From Chitinophagaceae bacterium (lineage in GTDB: Bacteria; Bacteroidota; Bacteroidia; Chitinophagales; Chitinophagaceae): a stretch of DNA of 64,000 nucleotides. Shown here in pieces: positions 44,880 to 54,448 of this stretch; positions within the stretch are counted from its first letter, which is position 1, and every line of letters begins with the position of its first letter. Below the pieces are notes generated by a model. The model did no database searches. It worked only from the letters and a program-made list of their open reading frames with translations, and had not been told where the DNA came from. Both the position numbers and the translations under genes were made by a program. The DNA lies in NCBI GenBank assembly GCA_023957125.1, contig JAMLHL010000002.1:124001-188000 (forward strand), read 5' to 3'.

Positions 44880-46142
44880 ATGAAAATCAAAATCCAGACT
44901 GCTTTATTAATATATCTGCTGTTGTCGTGCTTTTCCCTAATCAGAGCACAGCCAGTTGCCAGGCTAACGCTTGCCGGCGTCAACAACGATATCAGCGCTC
45001 CGGTGTATATTGATCTGGATGAAATAACCCATCTGCCCGATTCTCTCGTGGAGTTAAGGGAAATAACCAATCATACATCTGCAGCCGTACCCTTTCAGAT
45101 AGAAAACAACTACCATCGTTTCTTATGGTGGATGGTTGGTAAAAAAGCAGGCAGTCCAACACGGATTTTTGAGTTGGTAAAATCAAAAGGTCCGGTTTCT
45201 GTTACCACAAATTCCTCCCTGAAAACTATTACTGATGATAAAGCCCTGCTGATACAGGAAAACGGCAGGAATGTTTTGCAATATAATTTTGCCATGCATT
45301 ATCCTCCTGCCGGGGTTGACAGTTCTTTTAAACGGAGCGGTTTTATTCATCCCCTTTGGACGCCTTCAGGGGGCATCCTCACCCAAATCAATCCCCCGGA
45401 TCATTACCACCACATGGGACTGTGGAATCCCTGGACCAAGGTCCTTTTCGAAAATAAGACGGTAGATTTCTGGAACATCGGCGATAAAAAAGGTACGGTA
45501 CGTTTTAGTAATTTTATCTCCTCTTTTAAGGGTAATGTGTTTGCGGGGTTCAGGGCGCTACAGGATCACGTTGCTTTTAACATTCCCTCACCGGGTATGG
45601 AAAAAACCGCACTCCGGGAAGTCTGGGATATCAGGGTGTATAATACCGGTAATGATATGTGGCTTTGCGATTTTACGTCATCGCTGAATTGCGCAACCGA
45701 TAGCCCGGTTATTCTCGAAGAATATCGTTATGGCGGTTTTGGCTTCCGGGCCACCGAAGAATGGAACAATGCCAACAGCACAGTGCTTACCTCAGAAGGA
45801 AAAAACAGGAAAGAAGCCGATGCGTCCACGGCAAGATGGTGCATGATTGACGGCGATATGGAAAAAGGACATGCGGGCATTTTGTTCATGGGATTTCCGG
45901 ACAATTATAATTTTCCGGAACCCATGCGGGTATGGCCTATTGACGCCAACAAAAGGGGCGACGTGTTTTTCAGTTTCAGTCCTACGCGCAACAAAAGTTG
46001 GCCCCTCCACCCCGGGAAAAACTATGTACTGAAATACCGGATGCTGATATACAATGGAAAGATCACAGCGCAACAGGCTGAGGAGGTATGGAAAAGTTTT
46101 GCCTGCCCGCCTGAAGTGAAGATTGAAAAATTTGAGAATTGA
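44880..46142 (+). CDS. DUF6807 (PmoA-like) exported protein
   Basis: A 420-residue protein with signal MKIKIQTALLIYLLLSCFSLIRAQ. The DUF6807 hallmarks are HPLWTPSGGILTQINPPDHYHHMGLW (residues 152-177), which carries the conserved His cluster, ALREVWDIRVYN, GGFGFRATEEWNN and RWCMIDGDMEKGHAGILFM. The family is named PmoA-like in some databases but has no proven link to methane oxidation; members occur in polysaccharide and sugar operons with ThuA and Gfo/Idh genes. First gene of the operon divergent from LacI; the stop codon overlaps a GATTTGA repeat. Confidence 0.85.
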   Translation: MKIKIQTALLIYLLLSCFSLIRAQPVARLTLAGVNNDISAPVYIDLDEITHLPDSLVELREITNHTSAAVPFQIENNYHRFLWWMVGKKAGSPTRIFELVKSKGPVSVTTNSSLKTITDDKALLIQENGRNVLQYNFAMHYPPAGVDSSFKRSGFIHPLWTPSGGILTQINPPDHYHHMGLWNPWTKVLFENKTVDFWNIGDKKGTVRFSNFISSFKGNVFAGFRALQDHVAFNIPSPGMEKTALREVWDIRVYNTGNDMWLCDFTSSLNCATDSPVILEEYRYGGFGFRATEEWNNANSTVLTSEGKNRKEADASTARWCMIDGDMEKGHAGILFMGFPDNYNFPEPMRVWPIDANKRGDVFFSFSPTRNKSWPLHPGKNYVLKYRMLIYNGKITAQQAEEVWKSFACPPEVKIEKFEN

Positions 46143-46196
46143 GATTTGAAATTAGAGATTCATAAAGGGATTCGGTATTACTAATGTAAAGTTATT

Positions 46197-47024
46197 ATGA
46201 GAAAGAGTTTGTTATTCATCGCGGGTATTTTGTTTGCGTGGTCGGCTACGGCCCAGTCTCCACTAAAAGAAAAATATAAGATAAAATGGAAAAACATCCG
46301 GGTTTTGGTTTATACCAAAAACGGGAACGGGTACGTGCATGAAAACCGGGCAGCCTGTTCGGCTGCCATAGAGCAGTTGGGAAAGCAATACGGTTTCGCC
46401 GTTGAAGTATCGGATGATGCTTCCGGCATGACCGAAAACAACCTGAAAAGATTCAACCTGGTTATTTTCAATAACACGAACAACGAAACCTTTGATACCG
46501 ATGAACAGAAAGTGGCTTTTATGCGCTATATCCAGGCAGGAGGAGGTTTTGTGGGGATACATTCCGCCACCGGTTCGGAGCGGAACTGGCCCTGGTTTAA
46601 ACGGCTGATCGGCGCATCTTTTTTGCGACATGCAAAACATCAGCCCTTCACCGAGATCATCATTGATAATACGCATCCTTCCACTTCCTTCTTACCGGCA
46701 AGATGGCAGAGAGATGATGAATGCTATTTCTTTAAAGATTACAATCCGGATATCCATGTGTTGATGGTGCATGATCTTGGGCCGCTGGACGACAAGGATA
46801 AGCCCACTTACTACGGTGGTACCTCCTCCCCTTCGGTATGGTGTCACCAATTTGACGGCGGCAGACAATGGTACACCTCGTTGGGACACGACAGCGCCAC
46901 CTATGCTACCGCTGAATTCCAGCGGCATCTTATGGGCGGTATCAGTTGGGTGATAGGAAAGAACAAACCGCTTGATTACAGCCGGGCGCATGCAATGTCG
47001 CCCGATGATCCTTTACCTTATTGA
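46197..47024 (+). CDS. ThuA-domain exported protein
   Basis: A 275-residue protein with signal MRKSLLFIAGILFAWSATAQ and a glutamine-amidotransferase-like ThuA domain: IRVLVYTKNGNGYVHENRAACSAAIEQLG, RFNLVIFNNTNNETF, QAGGGFVGIHSATGSERNWPWF, the segment GASFLRHAKHQPFTEIII, VWCHQFDGGRQWYTSLGHDSATY. ThuA proteins occur with trehalose or other sugar-use genes (trehalose utilisation in rhizobia) and in Bacteroidota oxidoreductive sugar clusters; the Cys of amidotransferases is replaced, so hydrolysis of another kind or sugar binding is likely. It follows DUF6807 after 54 bp and precedes the oxidoreductase gene. Confidence 0.9.
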   Translation: MRKSLLFIAGILFAWSATAQSPLKEKYKIKWKNIRVLVYTKNGNGYVHENRAACSAAIEQLGKQYGFAVEVSDDASGMTENNLKRFNLVIFNNTNNETFDTDEQKVAFMRYIQAGGGFVGIHSATGSERNWPWFKRLIGASFLRHAKHQPFTEIIIDNTHPSTSFLPARWQRDDECYFFKDYNPDIHVLMVHDLGPLDDKDKPTYYGGTSSPSVWCHQFDGGRQWYTSLGHDSATYATAEFQRHLMGGISWVIGKNKPLDYSRAHAMSPDDPLPY

Positions 47025-47070
47025 ATGAAAATAAAAATTGACGTTGGAAAAATATTCAAATCGTTATACC

Positions 47071-48501
47071 ATGAGTACAAAAAAATCCCCCTCTTCCAGG
47101 AGAAATTTCATTAAAAACACGATCAAAGGAACTGCCGGAGCAGCCCTGTTTGCCGGAGTGCCCAGTATAGTGCCGGCTTCTGTTTTCGGAAAGTATGCCC
47201 CTTCCAACCGGGTAAACGTGGGTTCCATTGGCGCCGGCAGAATAGCCCGGGATTGGGATATACCCGGTACCATGAAATCTGAAATGTCGCAAGTGATAGC
47301 TGTATGCGACTTAGACAGTAAAAGACTGCAACTGGGTAAAAAATTAATAGATGATTTTTACGTGAAAAAAGGAAAACCGGGATATAACAGCACGAAAACC
47401 TACGAGCATTATGAAGATCTGATCGCCGACAAAGATATAGATGCGGTGATCATCGCCACCCCGGATCACTGGCATGTATTGCCCGCTATTACTGCTGTTC
47501 GCGCCGGGAAGCATGTGTATATGGAAAAGCCGGCATCTCTTTGTATCAGTGAAGGCCGGCGCCTGAGCGATGAGGTAAACCAGTCGGGGCGTGTTCTGCA
47601 AGTGGGTAGCCAACAACGTTCTATGCCTCAGTTTAAAAAAGCTTGTGAACTGGTAAGAAATGGCCGGGTTGGAAAATTACACACCATTTATGTAGGGCTG
47701 CCCGTGGATGATCCCAAAGAAAGTACGCCTGAAAAAGAGATGCCGGTGCCTTCCAATCTCAATTTTGAGAAATGGCTGGGCGCCACGCCTTATGTGCCCT
47801 ACACCGAAAAACTCGTTCACCCGCAAAATGATTTCTCACGGCCGGGTTGGCTGAGATGCGAACAATTCGGCGCAGGGATGATCACCGGGTGGGGCTCGCA
47901 TCACTTCGACATTGCCAACTGGGGTATGGGAACCGAGCGCACAGGACCGGTGGAAATTTCAGGTACTGCAGACTGGCCGCCGGTCAACGCCCTGTGGGAT
48001 GTGCACGGAAATTTTAAAACCGAAACGGTATTTGCCAACGGCGTGAAAATATTAGCAAGCAATGAATACCCCAACGGCGTGAAATTCGTTGGCTCCGAAG
48101 GATGGATTTTCGTTACCCGCGGGAACTATTCGGTAACCGCTTCCGATCCTGTTTCAAAAGGTAAGAACTCCAAAGCGCTGGATGCAAGTGATCCTAAGAT
48201 ACTGGACTCCGTGATTGGTCCCAACGGGATTCATCTTCCTGAAAGTAAAGAACACCACGCTAACTGGTTGAATGCCATTCTCACCGGCGAACCTAACATC
48301 GCTCCCATAGAAGACGGACACCGGGCATGCTCCATTTGCCTGCTGAACAATATCGCTATGATCCTCCGGCGTAAATTGTATTGGGATCCGACCCTGGAGA
48401 GATTCAAAAACGACGACGAAGCCAATGCCATGCTGGTGCGTTCGCAACGCTGGCCCTACCAGATTGACAAAGGCTTTAACGTAAGAACGGTGGTGAAGTG
48501 A
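47071..48501 (+). CDS. Gfo/Idh/MocA-family oxidoreductase with Tat signal
   Basis: A 476-residue NAD(P)-type sugar oxidoreductase. The ATG gives MSTKKSPSSRRNFIKNTIKG, a twin-arginine signal (SRRNFIK), so the folded, cofactor-bearing protein is exported. VNVGSIGAGRIARDWDI is the dinucleotide loop; AVIIATPDHWHVLPAITAVRAGKHVYMEKPASL contains the family EKP motif with the catalytic Lys. The C-terminal domain is of the type common in Bacteroidota glycan operons. Such enzymes can oxidise C3 of a glycoside. Located between the ThuA gene and a repeat-rich gap. Confidence 0.9.
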   Translation: MSTKKSPSSRRNFIKNTIKGTAGAALFAGVPSIVPASVFGKYAPSNRVNVGSIGAGRIARDWDIPGTMKSEMSQVIAVCDLDSKRLQLGKKLIDDFYVKKGKPGYNSTKTYEHYEDLIADKDIDAVIIATPDHWHVLPAITAVRAGKHVYMEKPASLCISEGRRLSDEVNQSGRVLQVGSQQRSMPQFKKACELVRNGRVGKLHTIYVGLPVDDPKESTPEKEMPVPSNLNFEKWLGATPYVPYTEKLVHPQNDFSRPGWLRCEQFGAGMITGWGSHHFDIANWGMGTERTGPVEISGTADWPPVNALWDVHGNFKTETVFANGVKILASNEYPNGVKFVGSEGWIFVTRGNYSVTASDPVSKGKNSKALDASDPKILDSVIGPNGIHLPESKEHHANWLNAILTGEPNIAPIEDGHRACSICLLNNIAMILRRKLYWDPTLERFKNDDEANAMLVRSQRWPYQIDKGFNVRTVVK

Positions 48502-48849
48502 TTTGATGAATGTGAGAAATGTGGAAATGTGAAAGTGTGGAAATGCATGCGGTCGGTACCCGACGGAGGAGGGTCAGACCGCGGCGACACTAAGATGAAA
48601 ATGAGAAAATGACTGCCCTGGGACGGAAGGGTGAAAATGCGTTGCCCCGATGAATGGAGGGGTGAGAAATGTGGAAATGCCTGCGGTCGGTACCCGACGA
48701 AGGAAGGTCAGACCGCAGCAAATGTGGGTCCCGGAGGTTCGGGATATGAAAGTGCCTGCACTGAGCTTGTCGAAGGGAAAAATTTTGAAATATAGAATTT
48801 AAGTTTGGATATTTAAACCATACATTCTTAAAAAAACCTAATTCTTTTT
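48502..48849. repeat. Repeat-rich intergenic region inside the operon
   Basis: No gene. It holds two near-identical 34-bp elements (48549-48582, 48683-48716; two differences) with ends GCGGTC/GACCGC that can pair, several GAAATGTGGAAATG words, and CACTGAGCTTGTCGAAGG, a word widely dispersed in bacteria of this group. Confidence 0.7.
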
Positions 48850-50235
48850 ATGCGACATTCTACAGGATTTATATTACTCTCGGTCTTCATGTTAAGCACG
48901 GCAGGATGCCGGCAAGCTGAAAATAAAAATAGCGAAAACAAAACCGGCATGGTTAAACTGATCACACTGGATCCCGGACATTTTCATGCAGCCCTGGTAC
49001 AAAAAACAGGGTACCCGGATATTGATACCAACGTATATGTATATGCGCCCGACGGGCTGGAAGTGAATGCCCATTTGGCGCTTATTGATCAATACAATAC
49101 CCGTAGCGAAAACCCTACTCACTGGAACGAGATCATATATAAGGGTAATGATTTTGCTGAAAAGATGTTTGCCGAAAAGAAGGGGAATGTGGTGGTGCTT
49201 TCCGGGAACAACCGTCTGAAGACTGACTACATAAAGCGCTCAGTGGATGCCGGCTTGAATGTGCTTGCCGACAAACCCATGGCTATTAACACCAAAAATT
49301 TTGATAGGCTCATACAGGCATTTGAGGACGCTCAAAAAAATAACGTGCTGTTATATGATATCATGACGGAACGTTCCGAGATCACCAATATCCTGCAAAA
49401 AGAATTGATGCACAACAGCGAATTGTTTGGCGCGTTAAAAAAAGGAACCGAAAAAGATCCTTCGGTTATTATAGAAAGCATCCACTATTTCTTTAAAAAC
49501 GTGTCGGGCAAGCCCCTGGTAAGACCGGAGTGGTTTTTTGATCCGGCACAACAAGGCGATGCCATTGCCGATGTGGGTACCCACCTGGTAGACATTGTTC
49601 AGTGGCAATGCTTCCCGGAAGTTGCCCTTGACTATAAAAACGACATCCTTATCAGTTCCGCGAAAATTTGGCCTACATCGCTTACCCCCGCTCAATATTC
49701 CAGTATCACGGGAAGCAACTCATATCCCGACTATCTGAAACCTTATATCGTAAAAGATTCTATCCTGCAAACCCACGGAAACGGGGAAATGAATTATTCC
49801 GTAAAAGGGGTACCGGTAAAAATAATAGTGAGATGGGACTACAAAGCCGAAGAAGGAGGCGATTCGCATCATGCTATCCTGAAAGGCACGAAAGCTACGC
49901 TGGAAATAAGACAGGGCAGAGAAGAGAGCTTTAAACCGGTTTTATACATCGTGCCCACCGGTATGAAAGACAGTGAAGCGGAGGTTGCGGTGAATGATGC
50001 CATTAAGACCATCGCCGGAAAATACCCCGGGGTTACAACCGAAAAACAGGGAAAGGAATGGAAAGTGGTAATACCCTCATCCTACGATGTTGGACATGAA
50101 GCTCATTTCGGACAGGTAATGGAACGGTTTTTACAATACCTGAAAGAAAGGAACATGCCAGGGTGGGAAGTACCCAATATGATAGCTAAATATTACACGA
50201 CTACGAAAGCATTGGAGATAGCAACGAAGCCTTAG
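48850..50235 (+). CDS. Lipoprotein Gfo/Idh-like putative oxidoreductase (Oxidoreduct_C type)
   Basis: A 461-residue lipoprotein (MRHSTGFILLSVFMLSTAGC, Cys 20). The mature part starts KLITLDPGHFHAALVQK and has a Rossmann-like N-terminal half with VVVLSGNNRLKTDYIKRSVDAGLNVLADKPMA, where ADKP corresponds to the EKP motif of the Gfo/Idh/MocA family, and a C-terminal domain specific to this Bacteroidota group (QGDAIADVGTHLVDIVQW). Being a lipoprotein it should work at a membrane surface in the periplasm. It is the second oxidoreductase of the operon, behind a repeat-rich gap of 350 bp. Its substrate is not known. Confidence 0.85.
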   Translation: MRHSTGFILLSVFMLSTAGCRQAENKNSENKTGMVKLITLDPGHFHAALVQKTGYPDIDTNVYVYAPDGLEVNAHLALIDQYNTRSENPTHWNEIIYKGNDFAEKMFAEKKGNVVVLSGNNRLKTDYIKRSVDAGLNVLADKPMAINTKNFDRLIQAFEDAQKNNVLLYDIMTERSEITNILQKELMHNSELFGALKKGTEKDPSVIIESIHYFFKNVSGKPLVRPEWFFDPAQQGDAIADVGTHLVDIVQWQCFPEVALDYKNDILISSAKIWPTSLTPAQYSSITGSNSYPDYLKPYIVKDSILQTHGNGEMNYSVKGVPVKIIVRWDYKAEEGGDSHHAILKGTKATLEIRQGREESFKPVLYIVPTGMKDSEAEVAVNDAIKTIAGKYPGVTTEKQGKEWKVVIPSSYDVGHEAHFGQVMERFLQYLKERNMPGWEVPNMIAKYYTTTKALEIATKP

Positions 50236-50366
50236 CACAGGATTTATACAACAGGGTAAGCTCAACGGCTCTATTAAAAAAATTGAAAATAATTTTTCAA
50301 CAGGGGGTTTATTGTCCCGAAAATACGTATAAAGATTTAAACTAATTTCTGTCTGATTTATATTTT

Positions 50367-51131
50367 ATGAGTGGAGAAAACAAGTTCGATTTGTCAGGGA
50401 AAAAAGCATTGATCACGGGTGGCAGCAGGGGATTGGGATTGGCTATAGCAAAAGCCTTCATCTCTTATAATGCCCGCGTTATTATTACAGGAAGGAACAA
50501 AGAGCAGCTGGAAATTGCTTCAGCCGAATTAGGGGAAAACTGCAGGGGATACATTTTTGATCTGGAGAACATAAGCGGCATACCGGGTTTTGCAGCTAAC
50601 ATCGGGAAGGAGCATGGTACCATTGATATCCTGGTGAACAATGCAGGAGTTCATTTTAAAAAAGAAGCATTGGCAGTAGATGATGAAGCATATGAAGAAG
50701 TGATCCGTATCAACCAGCGGGCCGTGTTTGCATTGAGCAGGGAGTTTGGGAAAATGATGGTTGCGCGCAAAAAAGGGGTGATCCTGATGATCAGTTCCAT
50801 GGCTGCTCAATACGGTATCCCCAAAGTGATCGCTTACACGGCGGCAAAGTCCGCCGTAGAGGGCATGACGCGCGGGTTGGCGGTAGAGCTATCACCCGCA
50901 GGCGTCAGGGTAAATTGTATAGCGCCGGGATTTATTGAAACGGATATGTCTGCCAAAGCGCTGAACAGCGATCCGGAAAGAAAAGCCAGGGTTTTAGCGC
51001 GTACCCCGATGGGCAGGTTAGGCAAGCCGGAAGATGTAGCGCTGGCGGCAGTGTATCTGGCTTCCGATGCCGCTGATTTTTTGACCGGCGTGGTATTGCC
51101 TGTGGACGGAGGGAATGTAATAGGATTTTAA
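50367..51131 (+). CDS. Short-chain dehydrogenase, gluconate 5-dehydrogenase type
   Basis: A 254-residue cytoplasmic SDR: KALITGGSRGLGLAIAKAF (cofactor loop, residues 12-30), ILVNNAGVHF, MISSMAAQYG (catalytic Ser), YTAAKSAVEGMTRGLAVELS (Tyr-x-x-x-Lys), VRVNCIAPGFIETDM and TGVVLPVDGGN. Best resembles gluconate 5-dehydrogenase and KduD, which interconvert keto sugar acids. It lies between the lipoprotein oxidoreductase and SusC, consistent with later steps of an oxidoreductive sugar path. It follows a 130-bp gap that might hold a separate promoter, though none is clear. Confidence 0.9.
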   Translation: MSGENKFDLSGKKALITGGSRGLGLAIAKAFISYNARVIITGRNKEQLEIASAELGENCRGYIFDLENISGIPGFAANIGKEHGTIDILVNNAGVHFKKEALAVDDEAYEEVIRINQRAVFALSREFGKMMVARKKGVILMISSMAAQYGIPKVIAYTAAKSAVEGMTRGLAVELSPAGVRVNCIAPGFIETDMSAKALNSDPERKARVLARTPMGRLGKPEDVALAAVYLASDAADFLTGVVLPVDGGNVIGF

Positions 51132-51218
51132 ATTCAAAACGATAAACTATAGAAAAAAACTGCTGACCGGAGAAACATCAAACCCAAACCGATTATTAAC
51201 AAAACAAAACTTGCTATT

Positions 51219-54200
51219 ATGTTTAAGAGCAAATTGCGCAGGCTGCCGGTGCTGTTATGCACCCTCCTGCTCTGCCAATGGCAGACTGGTTTTGCACAGG
51301 ATATTACTGTGCGCGGCAGGGTAACCAGCCCCGATAAACCCGAAGGGATTTCGGGGATATCCGTTACTGTTCAGGGAACTTCTAAAGGTACTACTACCGA
51401 TGACAACGGGCAGTTCCAGCTATCTGGAGTATCCCGGAATGCCAGTCTGGTGTTTACTTCTGTTGGCTTTAGGACGCAAACCATCGCGATCAGGGGACGT
51501 TCCACCATTGACGTTTCTATGGAAGCAGCCGAAGTGTCGCAGTTGGAACAGGTAGTTGTGATCGGGTACGGTTCCACCAAAAAGAAAGATTTAACAGGGG
51601 CTGTAGCCTCGGTAAAGGCGGAAAGACTCGAAAATGAGCATCCCGCCTCAGTACAAGATCTCTTAAGGGCCAACGTTCCGGGACTTAACATTGGGTTCAG
51701 TCCTACTTCAAAGGGAGACGCCACCCTGCAGATCAGAGGGAAAAACACCCTGAACGCAGGATCCAGCCCGCTGATTGTGGTAGATGGCGTTATCTATTAT
51801 GGCGCGATGTCTGATATTAATCCAAATGATATAGAAACCATTGACGTATTAAAAGATGCCAGCTCGGCTGCAGTTTACGGATCCAAGGCCGCCAGCGGAG
51901 TAATCCAGATCTCCACTAAGAAAGGGAAAACCGGGAAACCCACCATAAATGTCAACTCCAGTGTAGGCGTAGCCACTATGAGCGTTAATAACAGGGTGTA
52001 TAATCAGGATGATTTTCTGAACGTTTGGAGAAGAAATGTAAAATACAGTACTAACGTTAATGCCCAACCGTATCAATTTGATGATCCCCGCACTCTGCCG
52101 TCTAACATTTCGGTGGCGGACTGGATTGCATACGACAATGCCAATCCCAATGCAGACCCTATTACGGTTTGGTTACAACGACTGAACCTGCAACCGGTAG
52201 AAATAGAAAACTATAAAAAGGGGCAATACATTGACTGGTACAATATGATGTTCCAGAATGGTATACGCCAGGACTATAACATCAGCCTCTCCGGCAAAAA
52301 AGAAGGTATCAGCTATTACTGGTCGCTGGGCTATATGGATAACGAAGGCGTGATCAAAGGAGACGCCTATAATGTGGCCAGATCAAGATTAAATATTGAT
52401 GCAAAAGTCACCAACTTCTTATCCGTTGGCATGAACACCCAGTTCAGCATTCGGGATGAAAGCTCCATTCCTGTTGAGTGGTCGCTCATTACTGCTAATT
52501 CTCCCTGGGGATCCTATTATAATGACGATTCTACGCTTTTGAGGTTTCGTCCTAATGATGAAGTAAGTGGAGGAAATAATCCCTTTGGCGTACCTACCTA
52601 TACCAACCGGCTCAAAAAATATTATGAACTGAATACCAGTTTATACGCTAAAGTCTCTTTGCCTTTTGGTATCAAGTTCCAATCTAATTTTACCCCCCGG
52701 TTTGAATGGTACAACTATTTCAACGGGCAATCCGCCTTATGGCAGGAATGGGCAGGCATAGGTGGAAGAGCCACCCGCGAAAACCGGAATATCTACCAAT
52801 GGCAGATAGACAACCTGCTGACCTGGAGCAGAGATTTGGGAGCTGACCACCACGTAGATGTTACATTGCTTCAAAACGCAGAAAAATTCCAGGTCTGGCG
52901 TAACCAGGTGATTGCTACCGGTTTTCAGCCAAGCGATGTGTTAAGCTATCACAATATGAATGCAGCCACGGGTTTTGTGGTAAACAATGTGGGTGATTAC
53001 AGTGATGAAAGCGGTACCTTAGGTGATGAAGTAAGTACAGCCGATGCCCTGATGGCAAGATTGTTTTACTCCTATAAACAAAAATATATGCTAACGCTCA
53101 CCGTAAGACGTGACGGTTATTCCGCATTTGGTCAAATGAATCCCAGAGCCACTTTCCCCTCTGCCGCTTTTGGCTGGGTGTTTTCGGATGAAGGATTTAT
53201 GCAAAATGCAGGCTGGCTGAATTACGGGAAACTCAGGGCGAGCTATGGTCTGAACGGCAACAGGGACATCGGAAGATATATTGCGCTGGCCGATTTAGCC
53301 ACCGGGAAATATTTACACGTAGCGCCCGATGGCACCGTTTCGCAGGTTTCTCAATTGTATGTAAACAACATGCAGAACAAAATGATGAAATGGGAATCCA
53401 CTGCCGCCTTTAACCTGGGTTTAGATTTTGCCTTCGCCAACAACCGCATAGATGGTAGTATTGACCTGTACAAAAGCAAAACCACCGATCTTTTAGTTAA
53501 ACGTTCACTCCCGATACCCACCGGGTTCTTAAGTATCTGGGACAATCTGGGACAGGTGGATAATAAAGGAATTGAGATTTCTGTCAATTCGAAAAATATT
53601 CAAAACGCTAATTTCAGTTGGAATACTTCCGTTAATTTCTCTCTAAACCGTAATCAAATTGCGCATCTTTATGGCGACATGGAAGACGTTTTGGATGCCA
53701 ACGGAAACGTAATTGGTCAGAAAGAAGTTGATGATAAGGGTAACAAATGGTTTATCGGCCACGCGCTGGACGCTATCTGGGACCAGAAAGCCGTTGGTAT
53801 ATGGCAAACGAAAGATGCGACTGAAGCGGACAAATATGGGGTACAGCCGGGCGATTTTCATGTATTGGATGTAAACAACAGCGGGACATATACCGATGAT
53901 GACCGCCTGTTCCTGGGTTATACCGAACCCCGCTTCCGGTGGACCATGCGGAATGAATTCACCTTCCTGAAGAACTTTTCGTTTTCTTTCCTGATGTATT
54001 CTTATTGGGGACAAATGGACGTTTATAACCAGGCTAAGAACAGGAGTAACGCGTTTCCCGATCGTGTCAATTCCTACGCCCTGCCATTCTGGACGCCGGA
54101 TAATCCCCTCAACGACTATGCCCGTTTGTTTTCCAGCGATGGCGGAGCGAGCTATAACATATACAGAAAAAAATCTTTTATTCGGCTGGACAATGTAGCC

Positions 54201-54389
54201 CTGGCTTACAATATCCCGGCAGAACGGATAAAAAGATTACACGTTCAGGACATGAAGTTCTTCTTCACTATTAAAAATGCGGCTGTTTACGCCCCTGACT
54301 GGAATTTCTGGGATCCGGAATGGCCCTCTGGTGGCAGTCCCGGTCCTACGCCGAGAATATATACGCTGGGAGTAAATCTCAATCTGTAA
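51219..54389 (+). CDS. SusC-type TonB-dependent outer-membrane receptor
   Basis: A 1056-residue receptor that, with SusD, takes up oligosaccharides across the outer membrane. Signal peptide MFKSKLRRLPVLLCTLLLC; then a carboxypeptidase-D regulatory-like domain (VRGRVTSPDKPEGISGISVTVQG, residues 30-100), the TonB box region LEQVVVIGYGSTKKKDLTGAV, the plug (ANVPGLNI, ASAVYGSKAASGVI-like SSAAVYGSKAASGVI) and a 22-strand barrel to the C-terminus ending YTLGVNLNL. Full family length, so it is likely intact. Immediately followed by the SusD gene. Confidence 0.96.
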   Translation: MFKSKLRRLPVLLCTLLLCQWQTGFAQDITVRGRVTSPDKPEGISGISVTVQGTSKGTTTDDNGQFQLSGVSRNASLVFTSVGFRTQTIAIRGRSTIDVSMEAAEVSQLEQVVVIGYGSTKKKDLTGAVASVKAERLENEHPASVQDLLRANVPGLNIGFSPTSKGDATLQIRGKNTLNAGSSPLIVVDGVIYYGAMSDINPNDIETIDVLKDASSAAVYGSKAASGVIQISTKKGKTGKPTINVNSSVGVATMSVNNRVYNQDDFLNVWRRNVKYSTNVNAQPYQFDDPRTLPSNISVADWIAYDNANPNADPITVWLQRLNLQPVEIENYKKGQYIDWYNMMFQNGIRQDYNISLSGKKEGISYYWSLGYMDNEGVIKGDAYNVARSRLNIDAKVTNFLSVGMNTQFSIRDESSIPVEWSLITANSPWGSYYNDDSTLLRFRPNDEVSGGNNPFGVPTYTNRLKKYYELNTSLYAKVSLPFGIKFQSNFTPRFEWYNYFNGQSALWQEWAGIGGRATRENRNIYQWQIDNLLTWSRDLGADHHVDVTLLQNAEKFQVWRNQVIATGFQPSDVLSYHNMNAATGFVVNNVGDYSDESGTLGDEVSTADALMARLFYSYKQKYMLTLTVRRDGYSAFGQMNPRATFPSAAFGWVFSDEGFMQNAGWLNYGKLRASYGLNGNRDIGRYIALADLATGKYLHVAPDGTVSQVSQLYVNNMQNKMMKWESTAAFNLGLDFAFANNRIDGSIDLYKSKTTDLLVKRSLPIPTGFLSIWDNLGQVDNKGIEISVNSKNIQNANFSWNTSVNFSLNRNQIAHLYGDMEDVLDANGNVIGQKEVDDKGNKWFIGHALDAIWDQKAVGIWQTKDATEADKYGVQPGDFHVLDVNNSGTYTDDDRLFLGYTEPRFRWTMRNEFTFLKNFSFSFLMYSYWGQMDVYNQAKNRSNAFPDRVNSYALPFWTPDNPLNDYARLFSSDGGASYNIYRKKSFIRLDNVALAYNIPAERIKRLHVQDMKFFFTIKNAAVYAPDWNFWDPEWPSGGSPGPTPRIYTLGVNLNL

Positions 54390-54448
54390 AAGAACCTGCA
54401 GAAGAAAGTATGTATTGCAACATATTGTTTTATTCAAAAACCAAGAAA

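Noticed and set aside
44880..46142. Methane monooxygenase subunit (PmoA)
   Set aside because: The PmoA-like family name does not imply the membrane enzyme; the protein is exported, soluble and lies in a sugar operon.
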